From Phycisphaerae bacterium (GTDB lineage Bacteria > Planctomycetota > Phycisphaerae > SM23-33), in contig JASLZV010000153.1 in assembly GCA_030754715.1 (NCBI GenBank), positions 1-5,376 of the forward strand: a DNA stretch of 5,376 nucleotides, read 5' to 3'. A program made the translations under genes and the position numbers. Of the stretch, positions 1 to 5,376 are shown piece by piece; position 1 is the first letter of the stretch; every line of letters starts with the position of its first letter. Below the pieces are notes generated by a model. That model saw only the letters and a program-made list of their open reading frames with translations. It did not search any database and had not been told where the DNA came from.

Positions 1-321
1 ATCGGACCGCTGGCGGAGGGACACGTGCTGCTGATCCCGAAGGCTCACGCCCGGACGGTGGATCAGTTGTCGGCATCCCAGGCGGGCGAGATGCTCAGGT
101 TGCTGCCGGCGATGGTGAAGGCAGTGCAGGCCGCCACGGGGTGCCAGGGCGTCAACGTGCTTCAGAACAACGGGCGGGTGGCCCACCAGGTGGTGCCCCA
201 TGTGCATTTTCACATCATTCCCCGCAATGAGGACGACGCGTTCGGCTTCAACTGGCCGGCCGGGGCGTACGACGAAGGCCGCGTGGATGAACTGGCCCGG
301 GCGATCCGGGCGAACTTGTAA
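1..321 (+). CDS. HIT family (histidine triad) nucleotide hydrolase, 5'-truncated by window edge
   Basis: Reading frame 1 is open from the first base to a TAA stop at 319-321, giving 106 visible residues. The opening residues IGPLAEGHVLLIPKAH match the middle of the HIT fold, where a conserved GH-x-L-x-I-P-K-x-H strand follows the N-terminal zinc/nucleotide-binding part, so roughly 30-40 N-terminal residues are missing. The histidine triad His-x-His-x-His is visible as HVHFHIIPR at visible residues 67-75; by family knowledge the middle His (codon 205-207) is the nucleophile that attacks the alpha-phosphate of a nucleotide substrate. The preceding GVNVLQNNG and AHQVVPH segments are also typical. 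HIT proteins are small cytosolic hydrolases acting on nucleoside phosphoramidates or dinucleoside polyphosphates; the substrate cannot be told here. The GTG at 25 is an internal codon, not the start. No functional link to the next gene is apparent. Confidence 0.92.
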   Translation: MGPLAEGHVLLIPKAHARTVDQLSASQAGEMLRLLPAMVKAVQAATGCQGVNVLQNNGRVAHQVVPHVHFHIIPRNEDDAFGFNWPAGAYDEGRVDELARAIRANL

Positions 322-393
322 GCCTCCGGCCGCGACGAACGAGCCATACGGCTTGCCGTGGACGGGCGAGGGCCGGGGCGGGCCAGAGAATTC

Positions 394-423
394 TTGACCG
401 GTGGATTAGGGTGGATGTAGGAT
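394..423 (+). promoter_or_regulatory. candidate sigma70-type promoter for the glycosyltransferase gene
   Basis: TTGACC at 394-399 matches the -35 consensus at five of six positions. TAGGAT at 418-423 matches the -10 consensus at four of six, with an 18-base spacer. The predicted transcription start is about 430, leaving a leader of about 78 bases before the ATG at 508. Position and strand fit the downstream gene, and the site lies after the HIT stop, so the glycosyltransferase need not depend on read-through. This is pattern matching only; similar matches occur by chance. Confidence 0.35.
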
Positions 424-490
424 AAAGGCGCCGGTCATTTTGGGGTGGTTGTCCCGTTGCAGATCGGAGTCAACGGATGTGACATTGGCG

Positions 491-495
491 AAAGG
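491..495 (+). promoter_or_regulatory. weak ribosome binding site deciding the glycosyltransferase start
   Basis: AAAGG lies 12 bases before ATG 508 and 9 bases before the in-frame GTG 505. It is the only purine-rich anti-SD match near the N-terminus and argues against the longer reading from GTG 445, which would add 21 residues of non-hydrophobic, unconserved-looking sequence ahead of the first membrane segment. The spacing favours GTG 505 slightly, the codon favours ATG 508; the difference is one residue. Confidence 0.4.
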
Positions 496-507
496 CGTCA
501 AAGTGTG

Positions 508-2031
508 ATGGACTGGTCGCAAATGGGATATACGATTTTTGCGTCGGTGTACACCGCCGCGCTGGTGATGGTTTCGCTTTACGGCCTGCACCGGTATTTG
601 ATCGTGTACCTGTTCCTGCGCCATCGTCACAAGAAGCCGTCCCCGGCGGGGCATTTCCAGGCCCTGCCGCGCGTGACCATCCAACTGCCGATGTACAACG
701 AGCCCACCGTAGCCCAGCGGATTATCGAAAAGGCCTGCCATGTGGATTATCCGCGCGACCGGCTTCAGATACAGGTGCTGGACGACAGCGTTGACGAGAC
801 CTGCCGAATAGCCCGCCGCACGGTAGACAAGATGCGTGGGGAGGGCTTCGACATTCAATACATCCACCGCGGCGACCGCATCGGCTACAAGGCCGGCGCG
901 CTGGCCGAGGGCCTGAAATCGGCAACGGGCGAGTTTGTCACCATTTTTGATGCGGATTTTGTCCCCGACCCCAGCATCCTGCAGCAGTCGATCCACTACT
1001 TTACCGATCCGAAGGTGTGCGTGGTGCAGACGCGATGGGAACACCTGAACCGCAACGACAGCTTGCTGACCCGCTCGCAGGCGATCTTCCTCGACGGGCA
1101 CTTTGCCATCGAGCACGTCGCGCGGAATCGCAGCGAGCGGTTCATGAGTTTCAACGGCACGGCGGGCACGTGGCGGCGGGCCGCTATCGACGCGGCCGGC
1201 GGATGGCGTCACGACACACTGACGGAGGACCTCGACCTGTCCTACCGGGCACAATTGAAGGGCTGGAAGTTCATTTTCCTGCCGGAGGTTACCGCCCCTG
1301 CGGAACTGCCGCCCGAAATGAGCGCGTTCAAGGCCCAGCAGTTTCGCTGGACCAAGGGCGGGGCGCAGACGGCCCTGAAGATGCTGCCGCGGGTGATGCT
1401 TTCGAAGGTTCCGCTGAAGGTCAAGATTGAGAGTTTTTTCCACCTGACATGTTTCATGCTGCACATGTACATGTTCGTGCTGGTGCTGCTGCTATTTCCG
1501 GCGATTTACTTTCAGCGGTCGCTGCTGCCGCCGGGGTCCATTTGGTTGGGGCTGTTCGACATCGGCGTATTCACGCTGGCTACGCTTTCGGCGGGCGTTT
1601 TTTACATGGCCGGTCAGGTCCAACTGTATCGCGACTGGCAAACGGTGTTGAAGCTCATGCCGATGATCATGGCCCTGGGTGTGGGGATATGCCTGTCGAA
1701 TACCAAGGCGATCCTGGAAGCGATGATGGGCAAGAAGAGCGAGTTTGTCCGCACGCCGAAGTACGGCTACGGCGACAGGCATCTTGCTGCGGGCCCCAGA
1801 GGGAAGCCCAAGAGGACTTTCCTGCCATACGTGGAGCTCGGCTTCGGCGTGTACATGACGGTCTGCATCGTATTCAGCGTGGTCACCAGGCGTGCAGCCC
1901 TGACGATCCCGTTCCTGGCGATCTTTGCGTTCGGGTTCTTCTATGTTTCGCTGTTGAGTTTCCAGGCCGCCAGGTCCGCCCGCCGGGCTGAGGCAAAAAG
2001 GGATCTACCGGCCGCTTCAGTGGCCGACTGA
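508..2031 (+). CDS. membrane GT2 glycosyltransferase, cellulose-synthase superfamily, CslA/mannan-synthase-like
   Basis: A 507-residue inner-membrane enzyme predicted to polymerise and export a beta-linked polysaccharide from nucleotide sugars. All processive GT2 hallmarks are visible: QLPMYNE near residue 59, the first Asp pair in VLDDS at 92-93, the metal-binding DAD at 148-150, the TED general-base motif at 239-241, and Q-x-x-R-W (QFRW) at 277-281. The segments GYKAGAL, FNGTAG and LKGWKF resemble plant CslA glucomannan synthases more than BcsA cellulose synthases, from memory of those families. There is one hydrophobic segment at about 9-38 and five after the catalytic domain (about 311-336, 345-370, 380-400, 443-461, 466-486), with an FVRTPKYG motif before the last pair. 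No PilZ domain follows. The start is set at ATG 508; an in-frame GTG at 505 lies closer to the AAAGG at 491-495, and the frame is open back to a GTG at 445, which lacks a ribosome site. No bcsB/bcsC-like partner is in the window. Mannan versus glucan product is undecided. Confidence 0.93.
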   Translation: MDWSQMGYTIFASVYTAALVMVSLYGLHRYLIVYLFLRHRHKKPSPAGHFQALPRVTIQLPMYNEPTVAQRIIEKACHVDYPRDRLQIQVLDDSVDETCRIARRTVDKMRGEGFDIQYIHRGDRIGYKAGALAEGLKSATGEFVTIFDADFVPDPSILQQSIHYFTDPKVCVVQTRWEHLNRNDSLLTRSQAIFLDGHFAIEHVARNRSERFMSFNGTAGTWRRAAIDAAGGWRHDTLTEDLDLSYRAQLKGWKFIFLPEVTAPAELPPEMSAFKAQQFRWTKGGAQTALKMLPRVMLSKVPLKVKIESFFHLTCFMLHMYMFVLVLLLFPAIYFQRSLLPPGSIWLGLFDIGVFTLATLSAGVFYMAGQVQLYRDWQTVLKLMPMIMALGVGICLSNTKAILEAMMGKKSEFVRTPKYGYGDRHLAAGPRGKPKRTFLPYVELGFGVYMTVCIVFSVVTRRAALTIPFLAIFAFGFFYVSLLSFQAARSARRAEAKRDLPAASVAD

Positions 2032-2153
2032 CAAGGCCCCTTTTGGCCGTCCGGGAGGTACTGATTCATTCCGCCCGGATGGGCGCGTGCGGTTTGGGCT
2101 CCTGGGCGTTTTGGCGAATCGTGTTGCTCAGGTCCGGCCCCAAACACCAACCC
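2032..2153. other. convergent intergenic region with an imperfect hairpin, no canonical terminator
   Basis: This 122-base stretch separates the stop codons of the glycosyltransferase (+) and protease (-) genes and must end transcription from both sides. The best structure is a 9-bp stem with one G-U pair, 2047-2055 against 2074-2082 (CCGTCCGGG with CCCGGATGG), with an 18-base loop. A weaker 7-bp pairing is GTTTGGG at 2092-2098 with CCCAAAC at 2139-2145. Neither is followed by a U-run on either strand, so termination may be Rho-dependent or rely on a U-less hairpin. No open frame or RNA gene is evident. Confidence 0.35.
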
Positions 2154-3597
2154 CTAGGGGAAGCGAAGCCTTAGAACGTACGCCTCCCACTGTTTCTGGA
2201 AGGCGGTTATGTCCTCAACACGGAGAAGTGTCTTGAGCGTTTCGTAGCCCGTGGGATCAGTCTTGTGATTGGTAACGAACTGCCGGTAAAACTTCACCAG
2301 CAGGCCGTGCTCCTGGAGGTAGTAGCAAAGGTATCGCGCCTGGCTGTAGTTCGTTCCCGGGTCCTGTTTATAGAACTGGTATTCCGTGCCGCCGGTGAGC
2401 GTCTTGAACGACGGGACACGCGCGGCACGGATTGCCTTCTGAAGTCCTGCCAGACGCCAGTTGGTATCTCCGACGATATGCCCGTTGCGAGCGCGGCTCT
2501 GCTCGTAGAGCGAACCGAGTCCCTCATTGAACCACGCCGGACACTGTGGGAAGTTAGATCGCATGAATGGATGGACGATCTCGTGCACCAGCGTGCCGCC
2601 GCCCGTGGCGATGTTCATGACCATCGCCTTGTGCTCATGGGAGTAATATCCGAACGGCGTGGTGGGCTTGTCGTGGAAGATCTTCCAGGTGTGCCTTTGA
2701 TAACTGGCACGATCACGAAACAGCCATATGTCCAGAATCTCCGTCGGATCCTTCCGGAAATAATCTTTCTTGAGTATATCAACCGCCCACTTGACGGTTC
2801 TGCCGGCACGGGCACGAACCTGAGCAGCCGATTCGTCGCCGATGACCACAAACGAAGGCTGAATCACGACGGTAAAGCCCCCTTTGGCGGAAATCCTTTT
2901 CTTGAGTTCCATGACGTGCTGGGCGTAGTCGGCGTTGGTAAAGGTCTTGGCCGGCGGCAGGTCGGCAATTTCCCCCGGCTGCATCCGGATACGGACCACA
3001 GTCCACTGCTTGGCCTTGTATTTCAGCGGCCACAGCGCCAGAAACTGCTTCCGTGACATCCTCTGATATGCGCCCTGGGCCTTGGCCGGCTCGTGGTAGA
3101 TGACCTGATCCTTCGCCCCGTCATAGCCCAGCACAAGGCGAATGTGTTCACTGGCATTGGGCCGGGCGTCGTAATGCATCCAGACAATCGACGGTACCCC
3201 TCGGCGGAGATCGTCAACCAGGCTCCCAAACGCCTGCTGCATCTGGCTGTCGGCCCGGCCGGCGTGCACCTGAGACCATACCCGACCGATTCTGAAACCG
3301 ATCTTCCGCAGCGCCCGGGCAAGTTCGGGCGTATGACAGCCGCGTCCCAACAGCGGGTCCGTGCCAGAGCAGTCGAAGACCTGGTTCTGGTTGATCTTTC
3401 GACCTAATTTGCGAAGGACCATTTCCGCACATGCCTCACCGCAAAAGTCCGGCTTCTTGTTGCACGTGAGGAACGCTCCGAATCACCAGAAGCGAGTCTT
3501 GGGGGGCAGAAGTGGTCTTGGGAGACTCCGCGGCCGAAAGCGCGACGACCAGCGATAACCCCACGATGACGCCCGGAACGTGTGAACTTGGCCGCAT
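2154..3597 (-). CDS. exported C39-like cysteine peptidase fused to HExxH (peptidase MA-like) domain, with a one-base frameshift
   Basis: The gene runs from ATG 3597-3595 to TAG 2156-2154. Its 1444 bases are 481 codons plus one, so a single extra base splits it. The first part (3597-3436) encodes a signal peptide of about 24 residues (hydrophobic VIVGLSLVVAL, then SAAES) and SVPHVQQEA, then stops at TGA 3438-3436. Dropping one base near 3443-3453 continues the protein as DFCGEACAEM and then 422 residues, 480 in all. The C39-like domain shows the catalytic Cys at about 52 after the oxyanion Gln, GRGC at about 84-87, His at about 151 in HIRLVLGYD, and HEP at 168-170 where NDP is usual. The C-terminal part (about 210-480) carries HEIVH at 338-342 and a downstream Glu in WFNEGLG at 358, the gluzincin zinc site. 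Both domains would act outside the cytoplasm. Reading only from ATG 3422 would lose export and the catalytic Cys. The substrate is unknown; other readings of the C-terminal domain within the gluzincins are possible. Confidence 0.85.
3443..3453 (-). other. frameshift site in the protease gene
   Basis: On the minus strand the signal-peptide frame reads GAA GCC GGA CTT TTG CGG TGA. The downstream frame, taken one base later, reads GAC TTT TGC GGT GAG GCA TGT, which gives the family motif DFCGEAC. One extra base in the CCGG at 3449-3452, or alternatively in the T4 run at 3446-3443, explains the break. The downstream frame has its own stop (TGA) just upstream at the VIRS region, so it cannot be extended to an independent start carrying the Cys motif. 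Confidence 0.85.
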
Positions 3598-3600
3598 GGT

Positions 3601-3606
3601 TCCTCT
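3601..3606 (-). promoter_or_regulatory. ribosome binding site of the protease gene
   Basis: AGAGGA lies just upstream of ATG 3597 on the minus strand (GAGG with about four or five bases to the start). Together with the signal peptide that begins at this ATG it fixes the true start here. The frame is open back to 3723, but the extra residues precede the signal peptide and look non-coding. Confidence 0.6.
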
Positions 3607-3615
3607 TATGTCCCT

Positions 3616-3624
3616 ATTATCACA
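3616..3624 (-). promoter_or_regulatory. candidate extended -10 promoter for the protease gene
   Basis: The minus strand reads TGTGATAAT, an extended -10 element (TG, one base, then GATAAT, five of six to consensus). No good -35 hexamer sits 16-18 bases upstream, which is common for extended -10 promoters. The predicted start of transcription is near 3609, giving a leader of about a dozen bases that just includes the AGAGGA site. This would let the protease gene be transcribed separately from the upstream DUF4139 gene. Confidence 0.4.
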
Positions 3625-3655
3625 AGATTCCCCCAATGAGTCGGGCCTTCTGATC

Positions 3656-3671
3656 CTTGGAATATCCCAAG
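3656..3671. repeat. imperfect 16-base palindrome upstream of the protease promoter
   Basis: CTTGGAATATCCCAAG is self-complementary except for one symmetric mismatch pair flanking the central ATAT. It lies in the 171-base gap between the DUF4139 and protease genes, about 35 bases upstream of the candidate -10 on the minus strand. It could be an operator for a dimeric regulator or chance; nothing else in the window repeats it. Confidence 0.25.
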
Positions 3672-3768
3672 CCACCGACCCATATGACCAGTTTCCAGTG
3701 AATCTGACTACTCCGGCAGTCAAATCCGACGAATCACGACTCAGGCGATGCCTTCAGTAGGGCGAACA

Positions 3769-5197
3769 TTACCAAGTGTATTCGACAGTATAAGTGATCT
3801 TGGCCTCTTTGTCGGGTTCGACCTTCACGTCGTAGGCAATATTGGCTGAGTCGAGTTTTGTGTGCTCACGTGATTCCTGCGTAATCCGCCACGTCACCCA
3901 GCGGTACAGCGGCTCCTTGCAACGGACGGTGACGGCCTGGGTCTTGTGGTTGCGGATTTTTATCTCGATCTGCTCCTGCATCCATTTCCGCCCGATCTCG
4001 ATGCGGAAGTTGGTCTGCCTTCGCTCGCCCACGATGTCGAATGCGTTGCCGATGCGCAGCGAGAGGTCTTCATCCTTGGACGTGTGGTCGATCCGCTCCT
4101 CGCCGATAAACTCCAGGGCCTTATCGGCCGGGTCCTGCTTGTAGACGCGGATCTTGCCCGCCGGCAGAGGCATGCCCAGTTTGTTATCCTTGGAGTTGCG
4201 GAGCTCTATGAAGACGTTGACCTTCTTGTTGCTGGTGACGCCGTAACTGCGGTCGGTGTAGCGGCTGCCGCGGTGCCAGCGGAAGTTGCCAAGCGGGTTG
4301 TAGAGGAATATTTTCTTGACGCCCAGGCCGCGGACGGGCGTGAACATCTCCAACTGCTTGACCTCGTTGTCGGCCACCGTTGAGGGCCTCGGCAGCGTGT
4401 ACATGTGGTACTCGAAGAAGCCCTTCTCGGTCATCTGGGCAACCTCCCGACGCTTCATTGCCAAGTCCGCCCTCACTGAGTCCCTGGCGGCGCGACGTTC
4501 CTGAATCTTCCGTACATCCCCGGCGATGAACTTCAGCCCGGCCTTATTGTAGGTCTTGCCTGAGTTGTTCTGCACGCTGACCCAGCCCGACAGGTCGGCG
4601 ACCGTGTCGTCGCCGCCCAGCACCAGCACATACTCGGCGTGCCAACCCATGCCGCCGGTCTGGTAGGTCACCTCGGCCAGGTGCTCCCCTGACTTGGCGG
4701 TGGCCACCAGCCACACCAGCGTCGGCTGGGTCAACAGACCCCCCGGCAGGGCCGAAAAGCGGATGTCTGTCCGGTCGCTGGACCATGACAATGTCTCCCG
4801 CGACCTCCTGGTGGAGCACCAGTTGCCCCCTGTCGAAACTCAGCAGCCTGCCGTCGTACTTCAGGTCCTCGCAGATGACCTCGATGGTGCGGTCGATGTA
4901 CTTCTTGAGCAGTTTGTCGGCCGAGACCAGGTCGTACTGGTAGTTCTGCTCCAACAGTTTGGCGTCCGGGTCGGTGAGGCTCTTGAAGTGGACCGTGGTG
5001 GCGTCGATCCGGCTGGCGACGTCCTTGAACTTGACCTGCCCGTCCTTGGCGATGTCCAGCCGGCGGACCTCGCGCACCACGGCATACCCGCCGTTGTACA
5101 CTGTCAGTGCGACGCTTTCTTTTTCCTGGCCCATTGCGGGCATCGCCGCCGCGAGCATCAGGGCCGCCGCCATCTGGATTGCCATGTTCTTTCTCAT
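3769..5197 (-). CDS. exported DUF4139 domain-containing protein, with a one-base frameshift
   Basis: The gene runs from ATG 5197-5195 to TAA 3771-3769; 1429 bases are 476 codons plus one, so a single extra base splits it into a 5' frame (5197 to about 4770) and a 3' frame (open from about 4791 to 3769). Joined, it is 475 residues. It begins with a signal peptide (hydrophobic MAAALMLAAAMPAMG, cleavage near 23). The N-terminal beta domain has VYNGGYAVVREVR at about 33-45 and LEQNYQYDLVSADKLL at 82-97. The DUF4139 domain follows from about 150: PTLVWLV, TYQTGGMGWHAEYVL, LSGWVSVQNNSGKTY, FIAGDVRK, a charged probably helical insert (residues about 230-260), then LPAGKIRVYK and GNAFDIVGERR, and it ends in YTVEYTW, a typical family C-terminus. 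The family is exported and of unknown biochemical role; some relatives are annotated as MuiA-like mucoidy inhibitors, but no function should be assumed. An excellent AAGGAG site fixes the start, and the upstream gene end lies 48 bases away. Confidence 0.88.
4766..4792 (-). other. frameshift site in the DUF4139 gene
   Basis: The 5' frame reads GTC ATG GTC CAG CGA CCG GAC AGA, giving VMVQRPD and then non-family sequence (RHPLFGPAGG). The frame one base later gives TDIRFSALPGG followed by PTLVWLV, the DUF4139 entry strand. Removing one base anywhere between about 4770 and 4788 joins them; removal within CCGG yields VQRPTDIRF. The 5' frame stays open by chance to 4544 and the 3' frame back to a TTG at 4791, so the two overlap by about 250 bases, but only one is family-like on each side. 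Confidence 0.85.
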
Positions 5198-5204
5198 CGT
5201 AATA

Positions 5205-5210
5205 CTCCTT
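5205..5210 (-). promoter_or_regulatory. strong ribosome binding site of the DUF4139 gene
   Basis: AAGGAG on the minus strand, seven bases before ATG 5197, is a near-perfect Shine-Dalgarno at ideal spacing. It selects ATG 5197 over the in-frame ATG four codons later and implies efficient translation of this gene. Confidence 0.75.
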
Positions 5211-5245
5211 TCATCTTGTGATTCGGAAGACTGCTTTGGCTCACG

Positions 5246-5376
5246 CTATTGGCCATTGTCTGTGACCTGCTTTTTCTTGTCATACGGCGAGGTCAGTCCG
5301 CCGCCGCTGGAGTAATTGTAGTGTATGGATAGCATCGCGTCGGCCTGACTGTTGGCCTTGACCGGCACGTATATCT
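5246..5376 (-). CDS. C-terminal end of an unidentified protein, truncated by window edge
   Basis: On the minus strand the frame starting at 5374 is open to TAG at 5248-5246, giving 42 residues that begin IYVPVKANSQADAML, continue SIHYNYSSGGLTSPYD and end KKKQVTDNGQ. The other two minus-strand frames stop within the segment and read as Arg-rich or otherwise unlikely protein. The alternating polar/hydrophobic pattern (IYVPV, MLSIHYNY) suggests beta strands, perhaps of an exported beta-rich domain. I do not recognise the family. It ends 48 bases before the DUF4139 start with no terminator-like hairpin between, so the two genes are probably co-transcribed and the product may work with the DUF4139 protein. 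Its start and most of its length are outside the window. Confidence 0.6.
   Translation of the reverse strand, partial: IYVPVKANSQADAMLSIHYNYSSGGGLTSPYDKKKQVTDNGQ

Noticed and set aside
326..376. Possible terminator after the HIT gene: CCGGCC (326-331) with GGCCGG (371-376), and ACGGCTTGCCGT (348-359) as a small CTTG-loop hairpin
   Set aside because: Stems are short, the loop of the first is long, and no T-run follows; GC-rich sequence gives such pairings by chance.
406..1464. A 352-codon open frame on the minus strand antisense to the glycosyltransferase
   Set aside because: It lies opposite a gene with every GT2 motif intact, has Arg/His/Gln-rich composition typical of a shadow frame, and shows no recognisable domain or ribosome site.
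2151..2160. Perfect 10-base palindrome CCCCTAGGGG overlapping the protease stop codon
   Set aside because: Too short for a terminator, no U-run, and it occurs once; probably coincidence, although CTAG is often rare in bacteria.
2265..3056. A 263-codon open frame on the plus strand antisense to the protease gene
   Set aside because: The minus-strand frame contains HExxH, the downstream Glu and the C39 His motif; the plus frame has no family-like sequence.
3436..3456. Programmed frameshifting at the protease break
   Set aside because: The site CTT TTG CGG TGA lacks the CTT-TGA slip and upstream SD spacing of prfB-type +1 shifting, and no slippery heptamer or pseudoknot is evident.
3705..3722. 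Small hairpin TGACT / AGTCA downstream of the DUF4139 stop as a terminator
   Set aside because: Only five base pairs with an eight-base loop and no U-tract on the minus strand.
1..5376. CRISPR arrays, tRNA/rRNA genes, insertion sequences, attachment sites
   Set aside because: No tandem spaced repeats, no cloverleaf-like or rRNA-like sequence, no transposase motifs and no terminal inverted repeats were seen on reading both strands.

Overview
The window is a moderately GC-rich bacterial chromosomal segment, densely coded, with Shine-Dalgarno-like start sites and no trace of phage, transposon, CRISPR or RNA genes. The gene families point loosely to a Planctomycetes/PVC-type environmental bacterium: a plant-CslA-like processive glycosyltransferase, a secreted C39-like plus gluzincin double-protease protein, and a signal-peptide DUF4139 protein. 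That assignment is inference from family distribution, not from a marker gene.

Layout, left to right. (1) Positions 1-321 (+) hold the 3' two-thirds of a HIT (histidine triad) hydrolase gene whose start lies outside the window. (2) A 186-base gap contains a plausible sigma70-type promoter. (3) Positions 508-2031 (+) encode an intact membrane GT2 glycosyltransferase of the cellulose-synthase superfamily, resembling mannan synthases. (4) Positions 2032-2153 separate two convergent genes; there is one imperfect hairpin but no canonical U-tract terminator. (5) Positions 3597-2154 (-) encode an exported C39-like cysteine peptidase domain joined to an HExxH metallopeptidase domain, interrupted by a one-base frameshift exactly at the catalytic-cysteine motif. 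(6) Positions 3598-3768 hold a candidate extended -10 promoter and an imperfect palindrome. (7) Positions 5197-3769 (-) encode an exported DUF4139 protein, also broken by a one-base frameshift. (8) Positions 5376-5246 (-) are the C-terminal end of a further gene, 48 bases upstream of the DUF4139 gene and probably in the same operon.

The three minus-strand genes read in the same direction. The DUF4139 protein and its upstream neighbour may be co-transcribed; the protease gene seems to have its own promoter. Two of the three carry single extra bases, while the large plus-strand glycosyltransferase gene is intact. The clearest question the window raises is whether these frameshifts are sequencing errors, recent gene decay, or something functional. 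I see no convincing new multi-gene system; the two exported proteins are the least understood parts.
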